Below are positions 42,452 to 50,259 of a DNA stretch of 64,000 nt, one piece after another. Under the pieces are notes generated by a model, which saw only the letters and a list, made by a program, of their open reading frames with translations, was not told the DNA's origin and ran no database searches. A program made the translations under genes and the position numbers. The stretch lies in the NCBI GenBank assembly GCA_963677135.2, contig CAXXLS010000005.1:1-64000 (forward strand), read 5' to 3'. The first letter of the stretch is position 1; every line of letters begins with the position of its first letter. Source of the DNA: Seleniibacterium sp963677135 (GTDB lineage: Bacteria > Desulfobacterota > Desulfuromonadia > Desulfuromonadales > Geopsychrobacteraceae).

Positions 42452-43270
42452 CTACTCCCCCCGCTCCTCTTTCTGCCTGGCCTCCAGGTCGAACTTGTTC
42501 GGCCGATTCTCCGCCCAGCGCACCTCCCGCGGTGACAGCGGGGGCCACGGATACCCGCGATCGATCAGTTCCTGTTTGACTTTGAGGGCCCAACCGTGGG
42601 CGGGATATTGGGGGTTAAGCAGATTATTTTCCAACCCGTCGTGGATATGCCAGGCGATATCTGAATCGACCTTATCCCTGACGGTATGATCCGCCCCATG
42701 CTCTGTCAGCAAATGATAGGCTATTTCATATTTATTCAGATAGGCGCAATATAGAAAACAGCTTCTTCCCTGCCTGTCACGTAAATTGACATCCGCGCCA
42801 TATTGAATCAGCAGTTCAATTTGATCCAGGCGCTCTTGTCCAATAGCTTCGAACAATACAGGCTCGCCATTTCGATCAAGACTGTTCGGATCACTCCCCC
42901 CTGCCAGCAGTATTTCGACCAGTTCTGTATCCTCTTCACCCACAGCCAATGCCAGCGGGTTATCACCATCATCGTCTGTCATTTGCGGATCGGCCCCCAG
43001 TTTCAGCGCAAGCCTCAAGGCAGGCTTATCCCGGGTGACCAGAAAATAAAACAGAGGAGTGATTCCGTCGCTGCCATAAACATTCAACGACAGCCCCCCT
43101 GCTATCAATTCCCTGGCATGAGCCTCGTCCCCTTTCTGAATGGTCCGAATCAACTCCACCATGTCCTCTTTGAAAAAATCGCTGACCTTCATATGATTCC
43201 CCCCTAAATTGCACGCACTCAGCACCCCTAAAGACAGTCCACCAAGGATTTTCAATACCCTTTTCAGCAT
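42452..43270 (-). CDS. Ankyrin-repeat lipoprotein, probable effector immunity protein (unit 2)
   Basis: 272 residues with the same lipobox and outer segments as its neighbours, but residues ~57-145 are distinct (YGSDGITPLFYFLVTRDKPA, GADPQMTDDDGDNPLALAVG, EEDTELVEILLAGGSDPNS). The C-terminal third is the same as unit 1. The variable middle is the convex, repeat-surface region where ankyrin proteins bind partners, so specificity may differ. Confidence 0.85.
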   Translation of the reverse strand: MLKRVLKILGGLSLGVLSACNLGGNHMKVSDFFKEDMVELIRTIQKGDEAHARELIAGGLSLNVYGSDGITPLFYFLVTRDKPALRLALKLGADPQMTDDDGDNPLALAVGEEDTELVEILLAGGSDPNSLDRNGEPVLFEAIGQERLDQIELLIQYGADVNLRDRQGRSCFLYCAYLNKYEIAYHLLTEHGADHTVRDKVDSDIAWHIHDGLENNLLNPQYPAHGWALKVKQELIDRGYPWPPLSPREVRWAENRPNKFDLEARQKEERGE

Positions 43271-43408
43271 AGCTTTTTCACCCTTTTAACCTCCTGATAT
43301 CGTCCTGTTTCTGGGCCTCGATACCCGGGCAGAAGGCCAATACGACAAAAGGGACCGGCTCTTGTGGAGCCAGCCCCCGAATCAATCGCCTCACAGTGTC
43401 AAAAGGCG

Positions 43409-44227
43409 CTACTCCCCCCGCTCCTCTTTCTGCCTGGCCTCCAGGTCGAACTTGTTCGGCCGATTCTCCGCCCAGCGCACCTCCCGCGGTGACAGCGGGG
43501 GCCACGGATACCCGCGATCGATCAGTTCCTGTTTGACTTTGAGGGCCCAACCGTGGGCGGGATATTGGGGGTTAAGCAGGTTTCTGGTCAAAGAATCATG
43601 AATCATCCATGCAATATCCGCATCAGTCGCATCTCTAATTTTGAAATCTGCTCCATAAGAAACTATCAACGAATAGGCTATTTCATATTTGTTTATATAA
43701 GAACAATATAGCAACGCATTCGCTCCTGTGCGATCCGCTAAATTGACATCGGCGCCATATTGAATCAACAGTTCAATTTGATCCAGGCGGTCCATACCTA
43801 TGGCATCAAACATAACCGGCTCTCCGTCACGATTTTTGGTATTCGGATCAGCGCCATGTTCTAATAGAATCCGAATCATTTCATCGTCATCAGAACCTGC
43901 AATCAAACCCAATGGCGACGCTCCATCCGGAGCGGTCATGTTTGGGTCCGCTCCCAGGCACAGGGCCAACCGCATGGCTGGCTTATCCTTCTTCATCATC
44001 AAGTAAAAAAGCGGTGTAATTCCCTCTTCACCATGAACGTTGAGAGACAGTCCCCCTTCGATCAACGTTCTGGCCTGAGCTTTGTCCCCTTTTTGAATGG
44101 TCCGGATCAACTCCACCATGTCCTCTTTGAAAAAATCGCTGACCTTCATATGATTCCCCCCTAAGTTGCACGCACTCAGCACCCCTAAAGACAGTCCACC
44201 CAGGATTTTCAATACCCTTTTCAGCAT
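43409..44227 (-). CDS. Ankyrin-repeat lipoprotein, probable effector immunity protein (unit 3, next to vgrG)
   Basis: 272 residues. Its ATG is eight bases after the vgrG stop, with AAGGG upstream inside the vgrG end, so translation is likely coupled. The N-terminal two thirds match unit 1; residues ~155-210 are unique (ADRTGANALLYCSYINKYEI, SLIVSYGADFKIRDATDADI). As the copy physically attached to the effector it is the best candidate for the cognate antidote. Confidence 0.87.
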   Translation of the reverse strand: MLKRVLKILGGLSLGVLSACNLGGNHMKVSDFFKEDMVELIRTIQKGDKAQARTLIEGGLSLNVHGEEGITPLFYLMMKKDKPAMRLALCLGADPNMTAPDGASPLGLIAGSDDDEMIRILLEHGADPNTKNRDGEPVMFDAIGMDRLDQIELLIQYGADVNLADRTGANALLYCSYINKYEIAYSLIVSYGADFKIRDATDADIAWMIHDSLTRNLLNPQYPAHGWALKVKQELIDRGYPWPPLSPREVRWAENRPNKFDLEARQKEERGE

Positions 44228-44234
44228 AGCTTTT

Positions 44235-47200
44235 TCACCCTTTTAACCTCCTGATATCGTCCTGTTTCTGGGCCTCGATCCCGGCAATCACCTGGTCCAT
44301 GAGGTGGCGATTCACCGGATTCCAGCCGTGTCCGTCGAGCCGGTGCTGCTGGCCAATGGCCTGGGGAATCTTCGGGAGCTTGTCTCCCAGACGGTGACCC
44401 GCCAGCATGCCGACCGGCCCGCCCAAGGACGCACCGGCAGCCATGAGACCGCCGGTCAGGTAACGGCGGCCGTCCCGCTGCACCTTGTAGAGGATCTCCC
44501 CCTCGACGGTCTGGGCCTGTATCAATTTGGCCGCCTCGTCATTCGACATCCCTCCCCGGCGGGCCGCGGTGTTGGGATGGAGACCGGCCGCATTGAAGGT
44601 ATACCCCTTCATGCCACTGACCGCAACTCCTGCTGAGGCCAACCCCCCGCCAAGGGAATGGCCGACTATAACAATATCTTCGCCCGACAACACGTTTCCA
44701 ACAGTTCTTCCTAAACGCATCGCCTGGTCATATTGTTTGGTCTCCAACCCCATCCCCTGCTTGATATTTGTCGCCCAGTCTTTAAACCCGGTGACCTGGT
44801 TATTGGTCCCGCGATAGGTCAGCATGGTTTCGTTATTAATGTCCGATTTAAACAGGGCCGCACCGAACCCTGATTCCTTACTCATAAAAACAGCATTTTC
44901 AAGCCCGGGGACATCTTTCCCCTCCATTACCTCCAACCCGACCGGAGCCTCGGGCAACGCGTCGATATGGCCGCGGCGATATTCATCGACCCGATAGACA
45001 TAATCCGCAGCCTCAGCACGCAGGATATTATCATTGTTGAAAGCGAGACGCTCGGCGGCCGCGGCCTGCTCCGGGTTCTGCTTATCGGCATTGCCAATGA
45101 GGACTTTCCGCTCCCGGTAGCGCTGCTTACGCGCCTGCACTTCCGGGCTGAGCGCATAATCCAGGCGACCGATCCCCATGACCCTCGAGACCGCGACGCC
45201 CGCCGGCATGGTCACCTTTGGCGGGCTGGTGATCTCCATGTTGACTTTGCCGTTGAGGCTGACCGCCCCCTGAATGGCAACGGTGTTGCCGAACAGGGTG
45301 ATGTTTCCGGCCGGATCCATCCTGATGCCGCCGCCGTTCTGGCCGATGACGATATCGCCGCCGCCGTCCCCTTCGATGGTGATTGCGCCATCGGCCTGCA
45401 GGGTCAGACTGCCGCTGTCGATGGTGATGGCTGTGTTTGCACCTTCGACATTGACAGTGGCGCTCTCGCCGATGTCGAGAGTCATGTCCTGAGCTGCTTC
45501 GAATTCGAGGTTCTGCCCCGCTTCCAGCTGGATAGTATTGCCAGCGCAAAGGGTTGCATCGGTTGCAGCCTGATGGTGGATCTCCCCTGTGGTGGTGACG
45601 ATCTCGTGCTTGTCTTCAGCCACCAGGGTGCGGTTGTTGCCAACGGTTTCGGTCAGGCTGTCGCCGCATTGGGTCTGGATGGTCTGCTTGGCGTAGATTT
45701 CAGCCAGACCCTGGTCACTGGCCAGGCGGATCAGGTGTTCGGCCCGGTCGGCGTTTAAGTGCAGCATGTTGTGTCCGGCAAAGGTTTTCAGGGTGATGAC
45801 CGGCTCATCGATTGTGTCATCAAAGACCAGTTCCTGCCCGCCGGCCGTGCGGATGATGTTCTGCTGGGGATTGGCACTGGTGACCGGGGAACGGTTCTCC
45901 GGGTTGGGCAGAGCACCGACGATCATCGGCCGATCGGGGTCGGAGTTGAGACAGCTGACCAGAATTTCAGCTCCGTCCTGCAGGGGCATATGCCAGCCCG
46001 GCTGATGGCCGTTTCCCGCCCCCCCGAAAGGTTGCATCTGCCGGGTGAAGCGCGAGTTCCGGACAGAGGCGTTGCCGTCGCTGTCGTTATGCTGCCGAAA
46101 GCGGGTGCGGCCATCGTCATCAAGGTCGGCGGTCTGATCGCTGCTTTCGATACGCGCGGTGAAGGTCAGCGGCAGCCTGGGCAGTGGGGTCATGGGCACA
46201 TAATACGGAAGGTCCCTGGGAACCAGGGTCACCTGGTTGGTGTAGGGGCAATCGTGGTCGCCACCGAGGCCAAGACCGCCATCCTGCCGCAGTTGGTGAG
46301 TCATGGCGATGATCAGGTAATCGCCGCTGGCAGTTCTGGCGAAACGATCCGCGTCGATTCGCACGGTTCGACCGACCTGGAGGTCGACGGCGTGGCTGCT
46401 GATATCGAGAAAGCATTGTCCGGCGGCACCGATCCGGGCCTGCAGTCCCGCTTCGTCGTCAGCCTGGTCGATACCGACCAGACCGCTGCCAAAACTCACC
46501 GCCGTGGTACCGTAGTCCGACCGGCCCAGACCGGGCAGGTCCCGGGTTGCCAGCAAACAGTTCTCCGGCACCGTTTCGGCCACATCATGAACCAGGTAAC
46601 GGTCACTGACCATTTTGGCTCCCAGGTTGACACTGATCAGGTCATTGCCAGCGGCATCATGCTCGAGGCCGGCACCGGGCCGGTAAACAAGGGGAGCCCG
46701 CCCCAGGGGACGACAGTTGCCGGGACTGTCGCTGAAGTGCAGGAGCTCCCGCCCATCTGCCGCCTCCGACCAGAACAGAATCCCGTTGCGGCTGCACAGC
46801 CGCGCCAGGAAATCAAAGTCACTCTCCCCCGCCTGCAGGGTTGTCGGCCGGACCGGATAGTTTCTGCTCCAGCGACAGAACAGGGAGGGGGTGGTCAGAT
46901 CGTGACGCCCGCATGTTATGCGGATAATCTCGGGCAGACTGCGGTCGAGAAGAATGCGGCAGTCGCTCTGTTGTTGAAGACGATAGAGCTGGGAGCTGAC
47001 CGTCACCTGCCAGAGCTGGCGACGATCTGGCAGCTCCCGTTCATGACCGACGGCGCTGACCAGGCCATGGATCAGGCGCTGCTCACCGTTGGGGGCCGCC
47101 ATACAGACCCGGGCCCCGGTATTGAGCAATGGTGTCAGCGAAGCATAATCGGCAACGACGATACCAAGCTGGAATTGGAATGGCTGATTGAAACGCTCGC

Positions 47201-47279
47201 GCCCGGCAAGGCGCACGACGGGATAGTCAGCACCACCGACCCGAAGGGTCAGTCGCGACTGATCTGCTGATAAAGCCAA
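44235..47279 (-). CDS. vgrG: VgrG spike protein with C-terminal lipase domain (type VI effector)
   Basis: 1014 residues from TTG 47279, which has a near-perfect AAGGAGG seven bases upstream. Residues ~1-590 are the VgrG base and gp5-like OB region (ESDFDFLARLCSRNGILFW, WHMPLQDGAEILVSCLNSDP), then a beta-helical stalk of repeated strands (~590-690). The C-terminal ~300 residues form an alpha/beta hydrolase-like lipase domain with TYRGTNNQVTGFKDWATNIK and the nucleophile elbow GHSLGG (Ser875). This would be an 'evolved' VgrG that carries a phospholipase into target cells. No type VI structural genes are in the window, so it is an orphan vgrG island. Confidence 0.93.
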   Translation of the reverse strand: MALSADQSRLTLRVGGADYPVVRLAGRERFNQPFQFQLGIVVADYASLTPLLNTGARVCMAAPNGEQRLIHGLVSAVGHERELPDRRQLWQVTVSSQLYRLQQQSDCRILLDRSLPEIIRITCGRHDLTTPSLFCRWSRNYPVRPTTLQAGESDFDFLARLCSRNGILFWSEAADGRELLHFSDSPGNCRPLGRAPLVYRPGAGLEHDAAGNDLISVNLGAKMVSDRYLVHDVAETVPENCLLATRDLPGLGRSDYGTTAVSFGSGLVGIDQADDEAGLQARIGAAGQCFLDISSHAVDLQVGRTVRIDADRFARTASGDYLIIAMTHQLRQDGGLGLGGDHDCPYTNQVTLVPRDLPYYVPMTPLPRLPLTFTARIESSDQTADLDDDGRTRFRQHNDSDGNASVRNSRFTRQMQPFGGAGNGHQPGWHMPLQDGAEILVSCLNSDPDRPMIVGALPNPENRSPVTSANPQQNIIRTAGGQELVFDDTIDEPVITLKTFAGHNMLHLNADRAEHLIRLASDQGLAEIYAKQTIQTQCGDSLTETVGNNRTLVAEDKHEIVTTTGEIHHQAATDATLCAGNTIQLEAGQNLEFEAAQDMTLDIGESATVNVEGANTAITIDSGSLTLQADGAITIEGDGGGDIVIGQNGGGIRMDPAGNITLFGNTVAIQGAVSLNGKVNMEITSPPKVTMPAGVAVSRVMGIGRLDYALSPEVQARKQRYRERKVLIGNADKQNPEQAAAAERLAFNNDNILRAEAADYVYRVDEYRRGHIDALPEAPVGLEVMEGKDVPGLENAVFMSKESGFGAALFKSDINNETMLTYRGTNNQVTGFKDWATNIKQGMGLETKQYDQAMRLGRTVGNVLSGEDIVIVGHSLGGGLASAGVAVSGMKGYTFNAAGLHPNTAARRGGMSNDEAAKLIQAQTVEGEILYKVQRDGRRYLTGGLMAAGASLGGPVGMLAGHRLGDKLPKIPQAIGQQHRLDGHGWNPVNRHLMDQVIAGIEAQKQDDIRRLKG

Positions 47280-47339
47280 GGGTCCCCCTCCTTGAGTTTA
47301 TAACCTGAATATGTGATGCCAGCTAAACTGTGCGCCAAC

Positions 47340-47368
47340 AATATGGCCGTCTTTAGAAATTTTCTCAA
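47340..47368 (-). promoter_or_regulatory. Candidate sigma-70 promoter for vgrG
   Basis: On the minus strand TTGAGA and CATATT are 17 bases apart, ~60 bases upstream of the vgrG start. Good spacing; the -10 box is a partial match. Confidence 0.4.
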
Positions 47369-47457
47369 CCCTTTTCTTTATCTTTTCATTATGTTATGGA
47401 TGGCGCATTAAATTGATCAGCAGCTCGGAAGAGACCTCAGGACGCCGTCATCCAGCG

Positions 47458-47556
47458 CTTGCCGCGCTGCGAATCTCCCGGCTGCAGAATAAATTAAAAA
47501 AGGATGCCCAAAAACATCGGACACCCTTTTCATTATGGCGGAGAGGGGGAGATTCG
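47458..47556. repeat. tRNA-Ser T-arm element with terminator, duplicate unit
   Basis: Contains CTGCGAATCTCCCGGCTGCAG, a decayed copy of the terminator hairpin, and TGGCGGAGAGGGGGAGATTCG (the tRNA-Ser 3' end). It repeats the unit at 47654 at a 196-base distance. The frame on the minus strand is open, but no gene is claimed. Confidence 0.8.
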
Positions 47557-47675
47557 CCCACTACAGATTCTGCTTCACGCAAAATCTTGCGTCGGCTCCC
47601 CTCCTCTCGCTGACGCGGCCCTCCATGGCCGCTTTTCTGACATTCAGTCAGCGCTCGCTGCGCTTCGAATCTCCC
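47546..47675. repeat. Small element ending in inverted tRNA-Ser T-arm sequence
   Basis: Bounded by GGGAGATTCG and its exact reverse complement CGAATCTCCC, both identical to the T-arm of the adjacent tRNA-Ser(CGA). The inside holds CGGCCCTCCATGGCCG and CTGACATTCAGTCAGCG, shared with the elements at 59779 and 60056. Confidence 0.75.
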
Positions 47676-47691
47676 GGCTGCAGAATAAATT

Positions 47692-47722
47692 AAAAAAGGA
47701 TGTCCGAAAACATCGGACATCC
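47692..47722 (-). terminator. Intrinsic terminator after tRNA-Ser(CGA)
   Basis: Ten-base stem GGATGTCCGA / TCGGACATCC, five-base loop, followed on the minus strand by TTTTTTA. Located nine bases past the tRNA 3' end. Confidence 0.9.
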
Positions 47723-47731
47723 TTTTCATTA

Positions 47732-47819
47732 TGGCGGAGAGGGGGAGATTCGAACTCCCGGTCCCTTGCGGGACAACAGATTTCGAGTCTGTCACCTTCG
47801 GCCTCTCGGACACCTCTCC
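47732..47819 (-). tRNA. tRNA-Ser (anticodon CGA)
   Basis: 88 bases including an encoded CCA. Acceptor stem GGAGAGG / CCTCTCC, anticodon loop CTCGAAA giving CGA (codon UCG), a long variable arm (GTCCCGCAAGGGAC) and T-loop GTTCGAATC. It lies four bases before tadA in the opposite transcription order (tRNA is downstream of tadA). Confidence 0.96.
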
Positions 47820-47823
47820 GTTG

Positions 47824-48318
47824 TTACCTTTTTTGTTGTTTTCGTTCTTTGTTGCGCTGCCGCAGGCGCTTGAAAAACTCGCTCAGCTGGGTACTGCATT
47901 CTTCTCTCAGAACCCCTTCGCGAACGTCCACCTTGTGATTGAAACGATCATCCTCGGCGAAGTTGTAAATGGAACCGACCGCTCCCACCCGGGGATCGCG
48001 ACACCCATAGACAAGATGGGGAATCCTCGCCAGGATGATGGCTCCCATGCACATGACGCAGGGTTCCAGGGTCACGTACAGCGTACAGTCGATCAGGCGC
48101 CATGATCCGAGCTTTTCAGCCGCCTGGCGGATGGCTATCATCTCGGCGTGGGTGGTCGGGTCGTTGCTCGTTTCCCGCAGGTTGTGACCACGCCCGACAA
48201 CCTCCCCGTCGTGGACGATGACCGCCCCGATGGGGACTTCGGCAAGATCTTCGGCAAGAGCCGCTTCTTTGAGCGCCTCCCGCATGAAGAAGCTGTCCAG
48301 CTCCGCTGCATTATCCAT
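47824..48318 (-). CDS. tadA: tRNA-specific adenosine deaminase TadA
   Basis: 164 residues. Zinc-site motifs HAE (57-59) and PCVMC (86-90) are in place. It converts A34 to inosine in tRNA-Arg(ACG); that very tRNA is encoded at 59635 in this window. It is transcribed toward, and possibly together with, the tRNA-Ser gene. Confidence 0.95.
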   Translation of the reverse strand: MDNAAELDSFFMREALKEAALAEDLAEVPIGAVIVHDGEVVGRGHNLRETSNDPTTHAEMIAIRQAAEKLGSWRLIDCTLYVTLEPCVMCMGAIILARIPHLVYGCRDPRVGAVGSIYNFAEDDRFNHKVDVREGVLREECSTQLSEFFKRLRQRNKERKQQKR

Positions 48319-48397
48319 TTAACCTAAACCTGATCGTTCTTGTTCGGCAGGATGAGCTTCTAACATGAAACCCGTTTTATTTCAACCAGAATCAGAG

Positions 48398-49228
48398 CTA
48401 AAGAAAACACTGCGGCCAGTCGGTACAGATAAAAAAGATCCCTGCAGCCCTGAATGCTTGGACCTCGGCAAGGTCGTTTACGGTCCAAACACTGACTTCG
48501 ATGCCATTTCCGTTCAATTCCGCAATCAAACGTTGATCAGCAAGGGACCTGTGGGGATGATAAGCATCGCAGCCAAGATCCTTAAGATATTCGACCAGTT
48601 TTTCCGGATGGACGTCCTCGACCAGGGCCGCTGTGGCCAGGCAAGAACCATACTGCCTGATTCGGTGCAGATAAGCATGATTAAAGGAGGAGATCAGGAC
48701 CAGGTCAGCAGTAGCGGTCTGATCGATCAGCGCAAGCAGGGTATCAACGATTGCTTCACCAAGTGCAGAATCACCCTGATCTTTCATTTCCAGGTTAACA
48801 GGAAAGTGATGGTCACGGCAGTATTCCAGCGCTTCACGGCACCTGAGAACCTTTTGCCCTTTGATCTTTTCAACAGCTTCCGGGCCAACATCCCCAGAAC
48901 GGATTGTCCCGTAAGGATCGCTAACAACAAACCAACTGCCGGCGTCAAGCTGACTTAACTCGCCAGCTGTAAGGTCTCTGACTCTGAACCCTTTTCGCGT
49001 GTTGAACTTCTTGCGGCAGGTAACGTCGGTTGTCCTTTCAAGTGTTTCATCGTGGAACAGGACCAGCTCACCATCGGCAGTGAGCTGAACATCGGTCTCC
49101 CACAAATCAGCCCCGCATGCCCGCGCCTGCTCCAGCGCCAAGCGCGTGTTTTCCGGAGCAATAGAACGGGCACCGCGGTGGGCGCAGACAAGCCCCTTAC
49201 GGGCGAAACGCTGGAAGAATGGCTTCAT
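48398..49228 (-). CDS. Glycerophosphodiester phosphodiesterase (cytosolic UgpQ type)
   Basis: 276 residues, no signal peptide. Catalytic/metal residues: CAHRGARSIAPENT (H17, R18, E26), WETDVQL (E44, D46) and LFHDETLERTT (H59, D60). It releases sn-glycerol 3-phosphate from deacylated phospholipids. A degenerate GTGAATC heptamer stretch directly precedes the start and no clear ribosome site is seen. Confidence 0.92.
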   Translation of the reverse strand: MKPFFQRFARKGLVCAHRGARSIAPENTRLALEQARACGADLWETDVQLTADGELVLFHDETLERTTDVTCRKKFNTRKGFRVRDLTAGELSQLDAGSWFVVSDPYGTIRSGDVGPEAVEKIKGQKVLRCREALEYCRDHHFPVNLEMKDQGDSALGEAIVDTLLALIDQTATADLVLISSFNHAYLHRIRQYGSCLATAALVEDVHPEKLVEYLKDLGCDAYHPHRSLADQRLIAELNGNGIEVSVWTVNDLAEVQAFRAAGIFFICTDWPQCFL

Positions 49229-49230
49229 GG

Positions 49231-49263
49231 GAATCCGTGAATCGTGAATCCGTGAAGCGTGAA
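49231..49263. repeat. Degenerate GTGAATC heptamer stretch
   Basis: CCGTGAATCGTGAATCCGTG followed by AAGCGTGAAGCGT, four to five imperfect units of the heptamer seen upstream of galE, placed at the 5' end of the glycerophosphodiesterase gene. A reversed CACGCTTCACACTTCACGG lies at 49372-49391. Confidence 0.75.
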
Positions 49264-49288
49264 GCGTATATCAGTGCATTAAAGGAGA

Positions 49289-49349
49289 ATACGGATAAAA
49301 ACGTACGAAAACTTCAGCAGCGTCCATCCGTCTTTATCTGCATTCATAT
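49289..49349. repeat. Strongly degenerate GAACGCAGAT-family element
   Basis: GAATACGGATAAAAACG and TCCGTCTTTATCTGCATTCA retain the wording of the MITE-like family near 33 kb, but its ends are no longer perfect. Assigned by similarity only. Confidence 0.4.
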
Positions 49350-49397
49350 TTGCACAAGAAGAACTTGACTTTCACGCTTCACACTTCACGGTTTTTG

Positions 49398-50159
49398 TCA
49401 TCGTCCCATCCAACCGCCGTCAACGACCATCACTTCGCCGTGCATATAGTCGGAAGCGGACGAGGCCAGGAAGACGATGGGACCGGCGAAATCCTCCGGA
49501 ACACCCCAGCGTCCGGCCGGGATCCGTTCCAGTATCGCCTTGCTGCGGGACGGGTCGTCCTGAAGGGCCTGGGTGTTGTCGGTCTTGATATAACCGGGTG
49601 CGATGGCGTTGACATTCACCCCCCGACCGGCCCATTCATTGGCGAGGGCTTTGGTCAACTGACCGATCCCCCCCTTGCTGGCGGCATAGCCGGGAACCGT
49701 GATGCCCCCCTGGAAGGTCAGCAGCGACGCGGTGAAAATAATCTTCCCGGAGCCGCGCTCCACCATGCCTCTGCCGATTTCGCGGGACAGGACAAACTGT
49801 GAATTGAGATTGACCTCGATCACCTCGTCCCAGATTTCGTCGGGATGTTCCGCCGCCGGCGCCCGTTTGATGGTCCCGGCATTATTGACCAGGATATCGA
49901 TGACCGGGTGGGCAGAGGTCACTTCGGCGATAAAGGCCCTTAGTGCCTGGCGATCACTGAAGTCACACTGATAGGCCTTGAAGCTGCGGCCACAAGCCGT
50001 CACCTCTTGTTCGACATCACTGCCGGACAGCTCCAGCGAGGCACTGACACCGATGACATCTGCCCCGGCCTTGGCCAGGGCAACAGCCATCCCTTTGCCG
50101 ATACCCCGTTTGCAACCTGTTACCAATGCGGTCTTCCCTGCGAGAGAGAACATGTCCAT
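49398..50159 (-). CDS. kduD: 2-dehydro-3-deoxy-D-gluconate 5-dehydrogenase (KduD-like SDR)
   Basis: 253 residues from ATG 50159, chosen because GGAG lies eight bases upstream; the frame is open 90 bases further without family similarity. SDR features: ALVTGCKRGIGKGMA, ILVNNAG, and catalytic PGYAASKGG. KduD interconverts 2,5-diketo-3-deoxygluconate and 2-keto-3-deoxygluconate after KduI in pectin and unsaturated-uronate breakdown. KduI is encoded at 55867, supporting the assignment. No KdgK or KdgA gene is in the window. Confidence 0.85.
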   Translation of the reverse strand: MDMFSLAGKTALVTGCKRGIGKGMAVALAKAGADVIGVSASLELSGSDVEQEVTACGRSFKAYQCDFSDRQALRAFIAEVTSAHPVIDILVNNAGTIKRAPAAEHPDEIWDEVIEVNLNSQFVLSREIGRGMVERGSGKIIFTASLLTFQGGITVPGYAASKGGIGQLTKALANEWAGRGVNVNAIAPGYIKTDNTQALQDDPSRSKAILERIPAGRWGVPEDFAGPIVFLASSASDYMHGEVMVVDGGWMGR

Positions 50160-50259
50160 GAAATTAACTCCGTTCAATATGACGAAGAGAGAATCGAGAA
50201 GAGAGAATATGAGAATGAAGACTTCTCCCTTCTGAGTTCTATCTTCCAAATTCTACTTA

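Larger units (their letters stand above)
41376..44234 (-). repeat. Tandem array of immunity units, 957-bp period
   Basis: Three units, each a spacer of 138 bases plus a 819-base gene, start at exactly 957-base intervals (41495, 42452, 43409). Each spacer carries a copy of the last ~15 codons of vgrG (GIEAQKQDDIRRLKG and stop) followed by the AGGAGGTTAAAAGGG region that precedes each gene start. The duplication therefore broke inside the 3' end of vgrG. Confidence 0.93.

Noticed and set aside
43278..43550. 90-codon frame ending in the VgrG tail sequence between immunity units
   Set aside because: Only the last ~15 codons match VgrG; the rest is an alternative frame of the immunity gene, so this is a duplication scar.
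41385..44290. Assembly artefact as the source of the tandem ankyrin genes
   Set aside because: The units differ in long, internally consistent segments, so they are not simple duplicate contig ends, although read support was not checked.
45759..47270. 503-codon plus-strand open frame opposite vgrG
   Set aside because: Antisense shadow of the VgrG coding sequence; no motifs.
47448..47813. 121-codon minus-strand frame covering tRNA-Ser and its repeats
   Set aside because: It reads through a tRNA gene and a terminator; similar frames are artefacts of tRNA-associated repeats.
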